Source of the DNA: Caldilineaceae bacterium
GTDB taxonomy: Bacteria > Chloroflexota > Anaerolineae > Caldilineales > Caldilineaceae
Direction: 5' to 3'
DNA length: 64,000 bases
Assembly (NCBI GenBank): GCA_022821585.1
Contig: JAJEDI010000055.1
Location: 186,001 to 250,000, forward strand
Shown here: in pieces, positions 19,636 through 28,686 of the stretch
Layout of the letters: each line of letters begins with the position of its first letter
How positions within the stretch are numbered: the stretch's first letter is position 1
Translations under genes and position numbers: made by a program
Notes under the pieces: model-generated
The model's database searches: none
Seen by the model: only the letters and a program-made list of their open reading frames with translations
What the model was told of the DNA's origin: nothing

Positions 19636-21183
19636 CTAGTGCCGAAAGTGCCGCGTGCCGGTCAAGGCCATCACCAGCCCAAGACGGTTACAACTCGCAA
19701 TCACTTCCTCATCACGGATTGAGCCTCCGGGCTGTACGACAGCGGCAATACCGTGGGCAGCCGCGGCTTCGACGCCGTCGGCAAAAGGAAAGAAGGCGTC
19801 CGACGCCATGACCGCGCCGCGTGCTCTTTCTCCTGCCTTGTGACCGGCAAGCATGACCGAGTCGACGCGACTCATCTGGCCCGCGCCCACGCCGACGGTC
19901 GCTCGATTCTTGACATATACGATGGCGTTGCTTTTGACGTGGCGGCAGACGCGCCAGGCGAACGCGAGATCGGCCAGCTGTGATGCATCGGGCTGCATTT
20001 CGGTGACGATGCGCCAGTTGGACGGATCAAAGTCTTGCTGGCTGCTGTCCGGTTCCTGTACCAGGGCACCACCGTAGACGGAACGGACATTGAGCGGGTG
20101 GGGGACGGTACCGTTGGCGCGCAGTATGCGCAGGTTCTTCTTGCGTCGTAGCAGGGCGAGAGCCTCTTCCTCATAGGCGGGCGCGGCTACGATCTCAACG
20201 AATAGTTTTGCCATCCGACCGGCGGTTGCTCTGTCGAGCGTTCGATTGACCGAGATGATACTGCCAAAGGCACTCACTGGGTCGGAGGCAAGGGCTTCGT
20301 CATAGGCATTTGCCAGGGAATCGGCCGAGGCGAGACCGCAAGGGTTGCTGTGCTTGATTATTGCCACCGTCGGCGCATCGAACTCCTGGGCTGCCTGCCA
20401 GCTGCCGTCCAGGTCGAGCCAGTTGTTGTAGCTCATCTCCTGGCCGTGGAGCTGCTCAAACGCGGGACAGGCGTTGCTGTGCCGGTAGAAAGCGCCCTGT
20501 TGATGTGGGTTTTCGCCGTATCGCATCACCTGCACACGTTCAAGATTCAGTTGAAGCGACGCAGGCATATCTTCTTTGCTATCGTCGTGCGAAGCCGCAT
20601 CCAGTTCCTGCTGGACAAGAAATTCGGAGATGGCTGTATCGTAGTGGGCGGTATGGCGAAAGGCCTTCAGCGCCAGTGCCTGCCTCGTGTCAGCGTCCGG
20701 GCCGCCGTCTGCAATTGCCCGCCCCACTTTTTCATAGTCGGACGGATCGCAAATGACCGTGACCGATTCAAAGTTCTTGGCCGCGGCGCGCAGAAGGGCC
20801 ACGCCCCCAATGTCGATCTGTTCCACAGCTTCAGCTAAGGAAACGCCCTCCTCGGCTACGGTTTGTTGAAAAGGATAAAGGTTGACGACGACCAAATCAA
20901 TTGGGAGGAGGCCCTGCTGTTCCAACTCAGCGAGATGTTCCTGCGTGCGCCGGGCAAGAATGCCGCCGTGTATTGCCGGATGCAGAGTCTTGACACGACC
21001 GTCGAGAAGCTCCGGGAAACCGGTAAGGGCCTCGGTGAGCGTGACGGGCAGCCCGGCGCCGGCAAGCTGGGCGGCTGTGCCGCCGCTGGCGACCAGCTCG
21101 ACGCCGACCTCGTGAAGTCTCTGGGCAAAGGAGGTGAGGCCGGTCTTGTCGGAAACGGAGATCAGCGCGCGCTGGTTTGACAT
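19636..21183 (-). CDS. purH: Bifunctional AICAR transformylase/IMP cyclohydrolase PurH
   Basis: A 515-residue enzyme performing the last two steps of purine synthesis: formylation of AICAR with 10-formyl-tetrahydrofolate, then ring closure to IMP. The N-terminal cyclohydrolase (MGS-like) domain begins RALISVSDKTGL and contains DGRVKTLHPAIHGG. The transformylase domain carries the Lys-His catalytic pair in IIKHSNPCGLA and ends near ALTGTRHFRH. The ATG at 21183 has AGGAG 8 bases upstream; in-frame sequence further upstream belongs to the riboswitch leader. It is a single gene controlled by the ZTP riboswitch described separately. Confidence 0.97.
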   Translation of the reverse strand: MSNQRALISVSDKTGLTSFAQRLHEVGVELVASGGTAAQLAGAGLPVTLTEALTGFPELLDGRVKTLHPAIHGGILARRTQEHLAELEQQGLLPIDLVVVNLYPFQQTVAEEGVSLAEAVEQIDIGGVALLRAAAKNFESVTVICDPSDYEKVGRAIADGGPDADTRQALALKAFRHTAHYDTAISEFLVQQELDAASHDDSKEDMPASLQLNLERVQVMRYGENPHQQGAFYRHSNACPAFEQLHGQEMSYNNWLDLDGSWQAAQEFDAPTVAIIKHSNPCGLASADSLANAYDEALASDPVSAFGSIISVNRTLDRATAGRMAKLFVEIVAAPAYEEEALALLRRKKNLRILRANGTVPHPLNVRSVYGGALVQEPDSSQQDFDPSNWRIVTEMQPDASQLADLAFAWRVCRHVKSNAIVYVKNRATVGVGAGQMSRVDSVMLAGHKAGERARGAVMASDAFFPFADGVEAAAAHGIAAVVQPGGSIRDEEVIASCNRLGLVMALTGTRHFRH

Positions 21184-21214
21184 GGAGACGCTCCTGAATG
21201 CATGCAAAGGTTCT

Positions 21215-21390
21215 GACAAACAAAAGAGGCAGTCGGATGAAACCCAACTGCCCCAGCCCAGGCGATCGACTGTGCACAAAGGAAACTGTTTCCGCTCCTC
21301 TCCCCTGTGGTGTCTCTCCACCCATCTGAAAGGCCGGGCAAACTGCCAGGTTACCGGCAATCGGGCCCTCCGGTTCGCCAGTCGAGGAGC
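21215..21390 (-). promoter_or_regulatory. ZTP (pfl) riboswitch upstream of purH
   Basis: Read on the minus strand, the leader contains ACTGGCG (21382-21376), the hairpin GGTGGAGAGACACCAC running into ACCACAGGGGAG (21311-21300), and GCCTGGGC (21263-21256). These are the conserved blocks, in the right order, of the ZTP/ZMP riboswitch, which senses the folate-stress alarmone derived from AICAR, the substrate of PurH. The GCCTGGGC strand would form the pseudoknot and is followed at once by a terminator hairpin, so ligand binding should prevent termination and turn purH on. Motif match and gene context agree; no alignment was run. Confidence 0.87.
21218..21252 (-). terminator. Expression-platform terminator of the ZTP riboswitch
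   Basis: On the minus strand a 10-bp stem (21252-21243 with 21238-21229, with G-U pairs) is followed by TCTTTTGTTT. It lies between the aptamer and the purH ribosome-binding site, as expected for a transcription-terminating switch. Confidence 0.8.
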
Positions 21391-21411
21391 TCCTCTAAAT
21401 GCGATCCACAT

Positions 21412-22048
21412 AGTATCACAGGCGCAGGACTCGGGCCAAAGACCGCAAACCCTGAGGGTGCCTCTCATAACGGGGCGAACTTCCCCATGCCTCCAGAATC
21501 AGCAGAGCCGCACCCATCTCGCGTTCACCTCTGAGTCAGAGGAAACGGCAGTTCTCTCTCCTCACTCCTCTTCACTCTCTCCTCGTTCTTATGGGCGGTC
21601 GGCCGCTAGCGGCCTCCCTTGTGCGGGGGCTCCGCCCCCGCAACGCCCCCTGTCCTACAACATGCCTCGTCGACCGTGTGCCGGTATCCGCGACAGGTGC
21701 CCAATCGAGCGAGATTCTTCACACCAGGTCCCTCCAGTCCCATCAAATCCCCGTAGCTGCCGGCCTTGTGCCTGCCCTCGCACACCCTCCAACTGACGGA
21801 CCCCGCGATAAGTCCCAGCCTGGCGGTTGCCCTCCTTCTCTCTAGGAGTCGCTAAACGATCCCAGCCACCGCTGGCATGGATTCCCCACCCGACTGTTCC
21901 CACCCAAATTCTGCGATGCACACAACCCTGACTACGAAAACCTTGAGGTCAACAAGCTGTAGTTTCTGCGCTGCATTGGCGCCAAGCCTGCAGCAGTCAT
22001 CGTTCAATCCAAAGTGTGACGAAAAAATGCCCTGATCCAACTGCTGTC
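21412..22048. other. Gene-poor gap with GC-rich palindromes
   Basis: No credible gene is seen between the purH leader and gnd. The stretch contains a pyrimidine-rich run (about 21550-21595), the perfect 14-base palindrome GGCCGCTAGCGGCC at 21601-21614, and a 9-bp GC stem at 21622-21630 with 21634-21642. Short open frames on both strands lack ribosome-binding sites and recognisable domains. Confidence 0.5.
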
Positions 22049-22057
22049 TGCTATACT
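22049..22057 (+). promoter_or_regulatory. Extended -10 promoter element for gnd
   Basis: TGCTATACT is an extended -10 hexamer (TGN plus TATACT), 51 bases before the gnd ATG. No good -35 hexamer lies 17 bases upstream, as is common for extended -10 promoters. Confidence 0.5.
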
Positions 22058-22107
22058 GTGCAGGAATCTGCGAACGAAAAATTTGCACTGCGACAAGGAG
22101 AGAACGA

Positions 22108-23535
22108 ATGCGTGATGCCACAGCCCCGTGCGGAGATATCGCCGTTTCCGGCCTGGCCGTTATGGGACAGAATCTGGTGCTTAACCTCGAGCGAAACGGC
22201 TTCAATGTCGTTGTTCACAATCGCACCACATCCAAAATGACCGACTTCGCGGCTGAGCATGCTGGCAAGAATCTGATCCCCGCGGTAACGCTGGAAGAGA
22301 TGGTGGCGAATCTCGTGCGCCCGCGGCGTGTTCTGTTGATGGTGCAGGCTGGGCGGCCCGTTGACGCCGTGCTGGATGCCCTTGTACCTCTGCTGGATGA
22401 GGGTGATATCGTCATGGACGGCGGCAACAGCTACTTCCCGGACACAGAGCGGCGCAGTCAAGACTTGACGGCCAAGGGACTGGTCTATATGGGTGTCGGC
22501 GTCAGCGGTGGAGAGGAAGGCGCGCTTTGGGGCCCTTCGATAATGCCTGGCGGCGCCGCAGAAGGATGGGAAGCCGTCGGACCCATGTTGCGGGCAATCT
22601 CCGCTAAAGCAGAAGAGGACAGCGAGCCATGCGTAAGCTACATAGGTCGCGGCGGCGCCGGCCACTACGTGAAAATGGTTCACAATGGCATCGAATATGG
22701 GGACATGCAGCTCATAGCAGAGGCTTACGACATTCTGCACCAGGTTCTGGGGCTGAGCCCAAGTGAACTGGCGCAGGTTTTCTCTGAGTGGAACGAAGGT
22801 GAGCTGGACAGCTTCCTGATCGAAATAACGAGCAAGATTTTCCGTAGGCTGGACGAAGAGAGTGGCTGCGCGCTGGTGGACATGGTGCTTGACAAAGCGC
22901 AACAGAAGGGCACAGGAAAATGGACAAGTCAGAACGCCATGGACGTAGGCGCACCGATTCCAACCATCAACAGTGCCGTAACCGGCCGCATCATCTCCTC
23001 GCTGAAGGAGGAGCGTGTCGCCGCATCCGCGCAACTGCCGGGGCCTGAAACGCAATCCTATGAAGGCGGCCGCCAGGAGTTGATCGACGCCACCCGCGAC
23101 GCCTTGTACGCAAGCAAGATTAGCGCCTATGCGCAGGGGATGGCGCTGTTGCGGCAGGCAAGCGAGGAATACGACTACGGGCTGAATCTGGGGGAGATTG
23201 CCGCGATCTGGCGGGCCGGCTGTATTATTCGGGCCCGCTTCCTTAACCGCATAACCGACGCCTACAACCGCAATCCCGCGTTAACGAACCTTCTGCTGGA
23301 CGAAGAGTTCCGGGCGGCGGTCACGCAGAGGCTGCCGGCTTGGCGCAAGGTCATCCAGCTGGCAGTGGCTAGGGGCATCCCCACACCGGCATTCAGTGCC
23401 AGCCTGGCCTACTATGACAGCTATCGCAGTTCGCGACTGCCGGCCAATCTGATCCAGGCACAGCGCGATTTCTTTGGCGCGCACACTTACGAGCGCACCG
23501 ACAGAGAAGGCATCTTTCACAGTGAGTGGGAGTGA
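22108..23535 (+). CDS. gnd: 6-phosphogluconate dehydrogenase, decarboxylating
   Basis: A 475-residue enzyme of the oxidative pentose phosphate pathway that converts 6-phosphogluconate to ribulose 5-phosphate, CO2 and NADPH. The N-terminal Rossmann region reads SGLAVMGQNLVLNLERNGF and HNRTTSK. The substrate-binding signature is VGVSGGEEGALWGPSIMPGG-like, and the catalytic lysine and asparagine lie in HYVKMVHNGIEYGDMQ. Length is that of the long, dimeric form. AAGGAG lies upstream of the ATG. Its last 10 bases overlap the next gene, so it heads a three-gene unit with tlpA and a kinase-like gene. Confidence 0.97.
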   Translation: MRDATAPCGDIAVSGLAVMGQNLVLNLERNGFNVVVHNRTTSKMTDFAAEHAGKNLIPAVTLEEMVANLVRPRRVLLMVQAGRPVDAVLDALVPLLDEGDIVMDGGNSYFPDTERRSQDLTAKGLVYMGVGVSGGEEGALWGPSIMPGGAAEGWEAVGPMLRAISAKAEEDSEPCVSYIGRGGAGHYVKMVHNGIEYGDMQLIAEAYDILHQVLGLSPSELAQVFSEWNEGELDSFLIEITSKIFRRLDEESGCALVDMVLDKAQQKGTGKWTSQNAMDVGAPIPTINSAVTGRIISSLKEERVAASAQLPGPETQSYEGGRQELIDATRDALYASKISAYAQGMALLRQASEEYDYGLNLGEIAAIWRAGCIIRARFLNRITDAYNRNPALTNLLLDEEFRAAVTQRLPAWRKVIQLAVARGIPTPAFSASLAYYDSYRSSRLPANLIQAQRDFFGAHTYERTDREGIFHSEWE

Positions 23536-24203
23536 GACCACTGTTGGTTAACCGCTGGCACGCGGCGATACCCTTCATTCTTATACTGGGTACAGTGTGG
23601 ATCTGGATAAGCCGCCCGTCCATCGTCCAATCGAATTTCGATACCCCGCGACCGGCGCTGTACCACCCGGCCCCCGATTTCACGCTCCCCCGATTCAGTT
23701 TGACCGGGGCAGCCGGAGATCTGTTTACCCTGTCAGAGGAGAAGGGGAGGCCAATCGTCTTGAATTTCTGGGCGACCTGGTGCGGTCCGTGCCGTCGAGA
23801 GTTCCCGGCTTTGCAGGCTGCGGCCGCGCGCCACGGGGGTTGCACGTCGGCGGGCGCATCAGATGAAGAGGGCCAGCGCGGTCAAAGCGGCCCCGCCCCG
23901 AATTCGGACTGTGTACTGTTCATTGGGGTAAACCAGGGAGAAAACGAAGACACTGTCGCTCGCTTTCTGAATGAAGTAGGCGGCCAGTCAGCAGTTAGCG
24001 AGAGTTCGCCGGCCGAGCAGTTCGATGGCACTTCAGAGATCGAGATAATTCTGGACCGCTCTCTGGAAGTAGGGCAGCGCTACAACGTACAAGGGCTGCC
24101 CCTCACCTACTTTATCGACGCTGAAGGGAGAATCCTCGGGGTATGGTCGGGCGAAATGAACAGTGTCATACTGGCAGAGCAAATCGCTGAAATTTCGCCG
24201 TAA
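23526..24203 (+). CDS. TlpA/ResA-type membrane-anchored thioredoxin
   Basis: A 225-residue protein with one N-terminal membrane anchor (residues about 12-30) and an outward-facing thioredoxin domain. The redox pair is Cys86-Cys89 in FWATWCGPCRREF, and the cis-proline segment is NVQGLPLTYFID. It belongs to the TlpA/ResA/CcmG group, which reduces disulfides outside the membrane, often for cytochrome c maturation. Between the active-site helix and the next strand is an insertion of about 40 residues containing two further cysteines (GGCTSAG and SDCVLF). Translation starts at a GTG overlapping the end of gnd. The partner is unknown. Confidence 0.88.
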   Translation: MGVRPLLVNRWHAAIPFILILGTVWIWISRPSIVQSNFDTPRPALYHPAPDFTLPRFSLTGAAGDLFTLSEEKGRPIVLNFWATWCGPCRREFPALQAAAARHGGCTSAGASDEEGQRGQSGPAPNSDCVLFIGVNQGENEDTVARFLNEVGGQSAVSESSPAEQFDGTSEIEIILDRSLEVGQRYNVQGLPLTYFIDAEGRILGVWSGEMNSVILAEQIAEISP

Positions 24204-25105
24204 TGACAGAGCGCGAGAGGCTGGCTGAGGTCTTGCGCCATCTGAAACTCGATAGCGCAACCCTGCTGGGGAGAGGCATGACCTCCTCCCTGTACGATAT
24301 CGGCGGCGGGCGCGTCCTGAAAATCCACAACGGCCCGCAGGCTCATGGATATCTTCTGCGGTTGCAGCGCTTTTCGGAACGGCTTCAGAGTTTCTCCTTT
24401 CCATTCGCTGTACCCCTCATCTATGAATACGGTGCTGCCGGGGAGACACACTATCATGTCGAAAGGCGGCTCCCGGGCCGGGACTTTGCCAAGGTCTTTC
24501 CCCGCCTGACCTCCGCCGAGCGGCGCAGTGCAATTGCATCGTTCCTGGATGGCCTTCCCCCGTTGCACGCCGTCCATATGCCCCAACTGCCTTATGGCGA
24601 GCCGCTAAACGTACAGAAAGAGATTACATCGGAAACCTGGCCAGGCTATCTGCAGGCGCGTATCGAGGCGACACTGGCTCTCTCCTATGCCGATCTGCAG
24701 GGAGATCTGGCCAATGTGGATCGGGCCGTGGAAGAGTTCTACCGCGAACTCAGCAGTTTGCCCCCGCGGCCGCCAAAATATCTGGTCCACGGCGACTACT
24801 TCCCCGGCAATGTTCTATGTGACGAACGAGGATTTCTGACGGCCGTCGTAGATTTCAGCCCGCTAACTCTTATAGGCGACCCGCTGGTGGACCTGGCCGG
24901 CGCCTACTACTTCTGCCGCATCTACGACTTCGTCACCGAATCGGACTACGAATTCTTGCGCAGCCGGATAACTGAGCGATACGGCACCCATTGCTGGCAG
25001 CGAATCGACCTCTATTACACTTTCTATAGCTTTCGTTTCAGCGACTGTAAGATCACCGACAACCACACCTACCGCTGGTGTCTACACCGTTTGCGAACGC
25101 TGTAG
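24203..25105 (+). CDS. APH-fold phosphotransferase/kinase
   Basis: A 300-residue protein with the aminoglycoside phosphotransferase/choline kinase fold. The N-lobe has RGMTSSLYDIGGGRVLKIH with Lys40 as the likely ATP lysine; the catalytic loop is HGDYFPGNVL with Asp198 and Asn203; the metal-binding Asp217 is in AVVDFSP. Its start codon overlaps the stop of the thioredoxin gene by one base (TAATG), indicating coupled translation. Family members phosphorylate antibiotics, sugars, choline or homoserine, and nothing here identifies the substrate; a housekeeping role is as likely as resistance. Confidence 0.85.
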   Translation: MTERERLAEVLRHLKLDSATLLGRGMTSSLYDIGGGRVLKIHNGPQAHGYLLRLQRFSERLQSFSFPFAVPLIYEYGAAGETHYHVERRLPGRDFAKVFPRLTSAERRSAIASFLDGLPPLHAVHMPQLPYGEPLNVQKEITSETWPGYLQARIEATLALSYADLQGDLANVDRAVEEFYRELSSLPPRPPKYLVHGDYFPGNVLCDERGFLTAVVDFSPLTLIGDPLVDLAGAYYFCRIYDFVTESDYEFLRSRITERYGTHCWQRIDLYYTFYSFRFSDCKITDNHTYRWCLHRLRTL

Positions 25106-25155
25106 GTCGACCTCTGCCGTCGTCTGCGCACATTCGACGGAATTCCTAACTATGG

Positions 25156-27426
25156 CTAGGCCGTCGTCGTTTTTTCTGCTCCGGCCAATGACGCGCTCGC
25201 GTTCGGCGGTCCGAAGAAATGTAGTAGAAACACCCACACGATGAGCAGATCGGGCAGTGCGTAGGACACATCGATCAGACCGTGTCCTAACGCGGCCGTG
25301 ACCGCGCCCAGCGCGCCGACTGCGACTGCATCAAAGTTCACCGCCCTCCAGAGGGAGCGGATCCCCAGTGCCAGCCAGCCCGTAGCCATTGCGAGGCCCG
25401 GCAAACCAAGTCGTGTCCACCAGTCGAGAACGACGTTGTGGGGGTGATTAAGGCTGGGATCGCGCCAGGCGACTGGCAGAATGTAGCCGCTGCGGTAACT
25501 GTACAGAAAGTTGTCCGGACCGACACCTAGCCACAGATGGTCCAAGGCCATCTGCACGCTGCTGCGCCACAGACTGAGGCGTATGCCGGCCGTACCCTCT
25601 GGCCGGAAGTCCAGGAGGCTGCGGAATCTTTCGGTGCCCGCAAACGGAATCAACCCCAGTACCATAGCCGCTGCGACCGCGGCCAGGCCCCAGCCCCATC
25701 GCGCCGGCAGCCGCCCGCCAGGTGCGGCAAGCCTCCGCCCTGCTACGGCCAGAGCCAGTAACATCGCCGGCAATCCCAGAAAGATCGCCCCTTTGCTGAA
25801 AGTCAACAGCAGCGCTAACAGTTGAGGCAAGGTCAAAAGAAGCGCGCCGCGCGCCCAGAGGGGGGCCCTTCTCCAGGACCCCAATAGAGGGATCCTCTCT
25901 CGCCACGGCTCACTTTCACCGTTTCCTCGCCCTTTTGCCGCCCACCCCCCGAAAATAGCAAGACCCAGACCCATCGCCGTAGTCCGCTCCAGGTACAAGC
26001 CGAGGTTATTCGGGGATCCGTAAAAGGCCCGTATCCGGTTGACGCCCTCAGCCTGGATGATGTTCTGCTCAGTGACGTACTGCCAAAGGCCCGCACAAGC
26101 GACAAAGGCCCCACCGGCCAGCCAGCAGAGCGCAAGGAAGGTCCGGGAGTCGCTGGAATCACCGGTTTTGGGAAAAATCAAGTGTAACAGTAGGGCGAAG
26201 AGGCCGGCGCTGAGGAAGAGTGTGCGCCATTCGCGAAAAGCGACGCTTTCTTGCTCGGCAGCAAATGCGGCTACGAGCGCAAAGGAGATGAGCATGAAAA
26301 AGATGCGGTGGCGGCTGTCTAAGGCACTGGGCCTGTATTCTGAATTCAGCTGTCGACTTCGCAGCAGGAAGAGCCTCATCAGCGTGAGGCCCAAGCCGCC
26401 GTAGACGCCGATCTCAACCAGGTTCAGTGCACGTCCAGGCAGAATTGGCAAAGGGTGGAGGTAAAATGGCAGCCCGAATAGGAGCGCGCCGGTCCAAAGC
26501 ACGGGTCGCTGCAATCCTGCAATGCCCAGCATGACCAGACCTGCGTCGGTGAGCAGCCAGTTCTGGGCTGCTGTCCCAGCTCCTATCGAGACGGTGCCGG
26601 CAATGGCCAGTCCGAGAGCGTAGTTCCAGGGCAAAAAGGAGACGATCCAGGAGACGCGGCGAATCCAACCCTGGACGTTCCAAGGACTCCCTTTGTCGTC
26701 ATGCGTGAGTCGGGTTAGAGAAGAGCCTCTCCCCAATCGACGTCTAGCCGCCAAAACATTGCTGAAGATAGGGCCGGCACAGGCGAAAGCAAGCCAGGCT
26801 CCAATCAATGCCAGCAGGACCGCAGGCCACTGCGGCCGGGGAACGTCTGGCATCGTGTCCACTCCGACAGCCCGCAAGACGGTCTGGCCCCAACCGCGCC
26901 ACACTTCGACCGTGACCTGGTGAGGTCCATCGGAGGTAGCGTGGTGAACGATTATCCACTCTTCAGCCGGGCCGGTTTCAGTCTGCTTTTCTGGGGCAAA
27001 TAGGGGGCGATAGCCGCCGGGCTGGCCCAGGCTGTCGAGGTTCATTGGGAGAGAAGGCAAACGGTTAGCCGGACGACCATCTACCGTCACAAAGATGTAG
27101 CCCCAAAAGTCGCCCAGGGCCAATTTCAGTGCCAGCTCACGGCCGCTGTACTCGAAAGCCATACGCCCCGAAGGCTGCATCCACGGCTGGGCTGGCTCTG
27201 TTGTGTCCGCTCCATTCTCAGAGATCTGCCAGCCCGGTTCAAATTCAAATACTGGACTGTCCATCGAAGCGACAGATCCGCCGTCGAGCCGGTCCACAGC
27301 AGCAGCGGCGGCGATAGGGCTTTCGACCACATCTCTGGTGGTAACCAGCCACCCCGCGGCCGCGAACATAAAGAGCAGTGCCAAGATCAAGAGTTTACCT
27401 GGAGACGCAAAAAGTCGAGTTAGCAT
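25156..27426 (-). CDS. O-antigen ligase/polymerase-like membrane protein (Wzy_C family)
   Basis: A 756-residue protein with an N-terminal membrane anchor, an extracytoplasmic domain (about residues 45-210) that looks beta-rich, and about a dozen membrane spans after residue 215. The Wzy_C signature loop is visible as HPHNVVLDWWTRLGLPGL, preceded by LWLGVGPDNFLYSYRSG; these are the large periplasmic loop residues of O-antigen ligases and related glycan polymerases. It probably attaches or polymerises surface polysaccharide or glycosylates proteins. It stands alone on its strand; the nearest glycan-related gene is the epimerase at 18.6-19.5 kb. Confidence 0.85.
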   Translation of the reverse strand: MLTRLFASPGKLLILALLFMFAAAGWLVTTRDVVESPIAAAAAVDRLDGGSVASMDSPVFEFEPGWQISENGADTTEPAQPWMQPSGRMAFEYSGRELALKLALGDFWGYIFVTVDGRPANRLPSLPMNLDSLGQPGGYRPLFAPEKQTETGPAEEWIIVHHATSDGPHQVTVEVWRGWGQTVLRAVGVDTMPDVPRPQWPAVLLALIGAWLAFACAGPIFSNVLAARRRLGRGSSLTRLTHDDKGSPWNVQGWIRRVSWIVSFLPWNYALGLAIAGTVSIGAGTAAQNWLLTDAGLVMLGIAGLQRPVLWTGALLFGLPFYLHPLPILPGRALNLVEIGVYGGLGLTLMRLFLLRSRQLNSEYRPSALDSRHRIFFMLISFALVAAFAAEQESVAFREWRTLFLSAGLFALLLHLIFPKTGDSSDSRTFLALCWLAGGAFVACAGLWQYVTEQNIIQAEGVNRIRAFYGSPNNLGLYLERTTAMGLGLAIFGGWAAKGRGNGESEPWRERIPLLGSWRRAPLWARGALLLTLPQLLALLLTFSKGAIFLGLPAMLLALAVAGRRLAAPGGRLPARWGWGLAAVAAAMVLGLIPFAGTERFRSLLDFRPEGTAGIRLSLWRSSVQMALDHLWLGVGPDNFLYSYRSGYILPVAWRDPSLNHPHNVVLDWWTRLGLPGLAMATGWLALGIRSLWRAVNFDAVAVGALGAVTAALGHGLIDVSYALPDLLIVWVFLLHFFGPPNASASLAGAEKTTTA

Positions 27427-27589
27427 GATAGAGACGATCCTATCACACGCCAGACAATCGGTTGAACCGGAAGCAAGGAGGTCGATTCTAAACTGAATGA
27501 AACTCTTTCGGGCGCAGCGTCGTCATATAAGTCGCACGCGGATCGCCAGCGGTGGCGCGGATGACTTGCGTTCTTAGGGGGACTGAAAA

Positions 27590-28363
27590 ATGAAGGCGAA
27601 ATTCTCAGCAAATGCGGCGATTGGCCTGGTCGCAACGATGACTCTGATCCTGATTGCGGTTTTCATAGTGAGTACAGCTTCACCCACGCCTGCAGCGATG
27701 GCTGGCCAGGAAATGCTCACCATCCCAAGTTCGCATTCGGTTACGGTGGTAGGAGAAGGGACCGTCAGCATCGAACCAGACATTGCTACGGCTACGATTG
27801 GTGTAGAGGTTGTTCGGCCAACAGTGAGAGAAGCCAGCGCTGCAGCCCAGTCAATTATGGAAGAGGTCCAGGCTGCCCTGCTGTCGCAGAATATAGACGA
27901 GATGGATATTCAGACCAGACACTTCAGCATCTTTGCCGAGCGCTTTGGGCCGGGCGGAATGCTGGATGAGGATGAGGTTCGCTATCGTGTAAGCAATACT
28001 GTCTTCATCACTGTCCAGGATCTGGAGAGTATCGGCGACGTGCTGGACGCAGCGATTGACGCCGGTGCCAACAACATCTATGGAGTCGACTTCAGTTTGG
28101 CCGACCTGGGCGCGGTTGAGTCAGAGGCTCGGGCGAAAGCGGTCGCAGACGCCTTTGGCAAGGCAGAAGAGTTGGCAGAGCTTATCGGTGTAGACGTCGG
28201 GGAAGTAATGGGAATCAGCGAAATCATCGGCCAGGGAGGCGGTTTCTTTGGTGGGAACTTTTCGCGGATGGCAGCAGCTGAAATGGGTGGTGGCTCCGGC
28301 CCGATTAGCCCCGGTGAACTGAATCTCACAATGCAGTTGCAGATCACATACGAACTCCGCTAG
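27590..28363 (+). CDS. SIMPL (DUF541) domain protein, exported
   Basis: A 257-residue protein with an N-terminal signal or anchor segment (residues about 8-38) and a SIMPL/DUF541 domain: SVTVVGEGTVSIEPDIATATIGVEV opens it, a central TRHFSIFAERF region follows, and the C-terminal part carries ARAKAVADAFGKAEELAELIGV. Bacterial members form periplasmic or surface assemblies and have been linked to stress tolerance; the molecular role is not settled. A Gly-rich stretch near residues 215-225 precedes the final strand. The 5' region to the divergent ligase gene is 163 bases. Confidence 0.88.
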   Translation: MKAKFSANAAIGLVATMTLILIAVFIVSTASPTPAAMAGQEMLTIPSSHSVTVVGEGTVSIEPDIATATIGVEVVRPTVREASAAAQSIMEEVQAALLSQNIDEMDIQTRHFSIFAERFGPGGMLDEDEVRYRVSNTVFITVQDLESIGDVLDAAIDAGANNIYGVDFSLADLGAVESEARAKAVADAFGKAEELAELIGVDVGEVMGISEIIGQGGGFFGGNFSRMAAAEMGGGSGPISPGELNLTMQLQITYELR

Positions 28364-28411
28364 GACGGAAGGCGAGAATCAGCCGCCTGGCTGCTGAACG
28401 AATACACATGC

Positions 28412-28463
28412 GGGCCCGGAGCCACACTGCATCCTTTCCGATGCATACAGTGCCCCCGGGCCC
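28412..28463 (+). terminator. Long imperfect hairpin after the SIMPL gene
   Basis: GGGCCCGG (28412-28419) pairs with CCGGGCCC (28456-28463), and inner CACT/AGTG and GCATC/GATGC helices extend it. A loose T-containing tract follows (CCCTCTTTCTCC), so it is a probable terminator about 50 bases after the stop codon. The remainder of the 28464-28607 gap shows nothing else. Confidence 0.5.
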
Positions 28464-28607
28464 ACATCCCTCTTTCTCCACAACACGAGCTGGGGCAACC
28501 TGGCGTTAGGGCTTCCCGGGACAGTGCTCTGATCTCCTGTTATGAACTGCCCGGTAACGGTATCGTGTTCACACCTCGTTCGTACTCTCTTGGCACGGCC
28601 TCTTTTT

Positions 28608-28636
28608 TTGACAGGCATGGTAGCGCTGAATATAAT
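28608..28636 (+). promoter_or_regulatory. Perfect consensus sigma-70 promoter
   Basis: TTGACA at 28608-28613 and TATAAT at 28631-28636, exactly 17 bases apart, match the consensus at every position. Transcription should begin near 28643, leaving a 44-base leader before the next gene. Confidence 0.9.
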
Positions 28637-28686
28637 GAAGAATCTGTGGGTATCCGGCCCGACGGTTGTATGCAAAGGAGACGGAC

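Noticed and set aside
21655..21921. Minus-strand frame of 88 codons in the purH-gnd gap
   Set aside because: Gly/Arg-rich, no ribosome-binding site and no recognisable fold; the stretch also contains GC palindromes typical of non-coding sequence.
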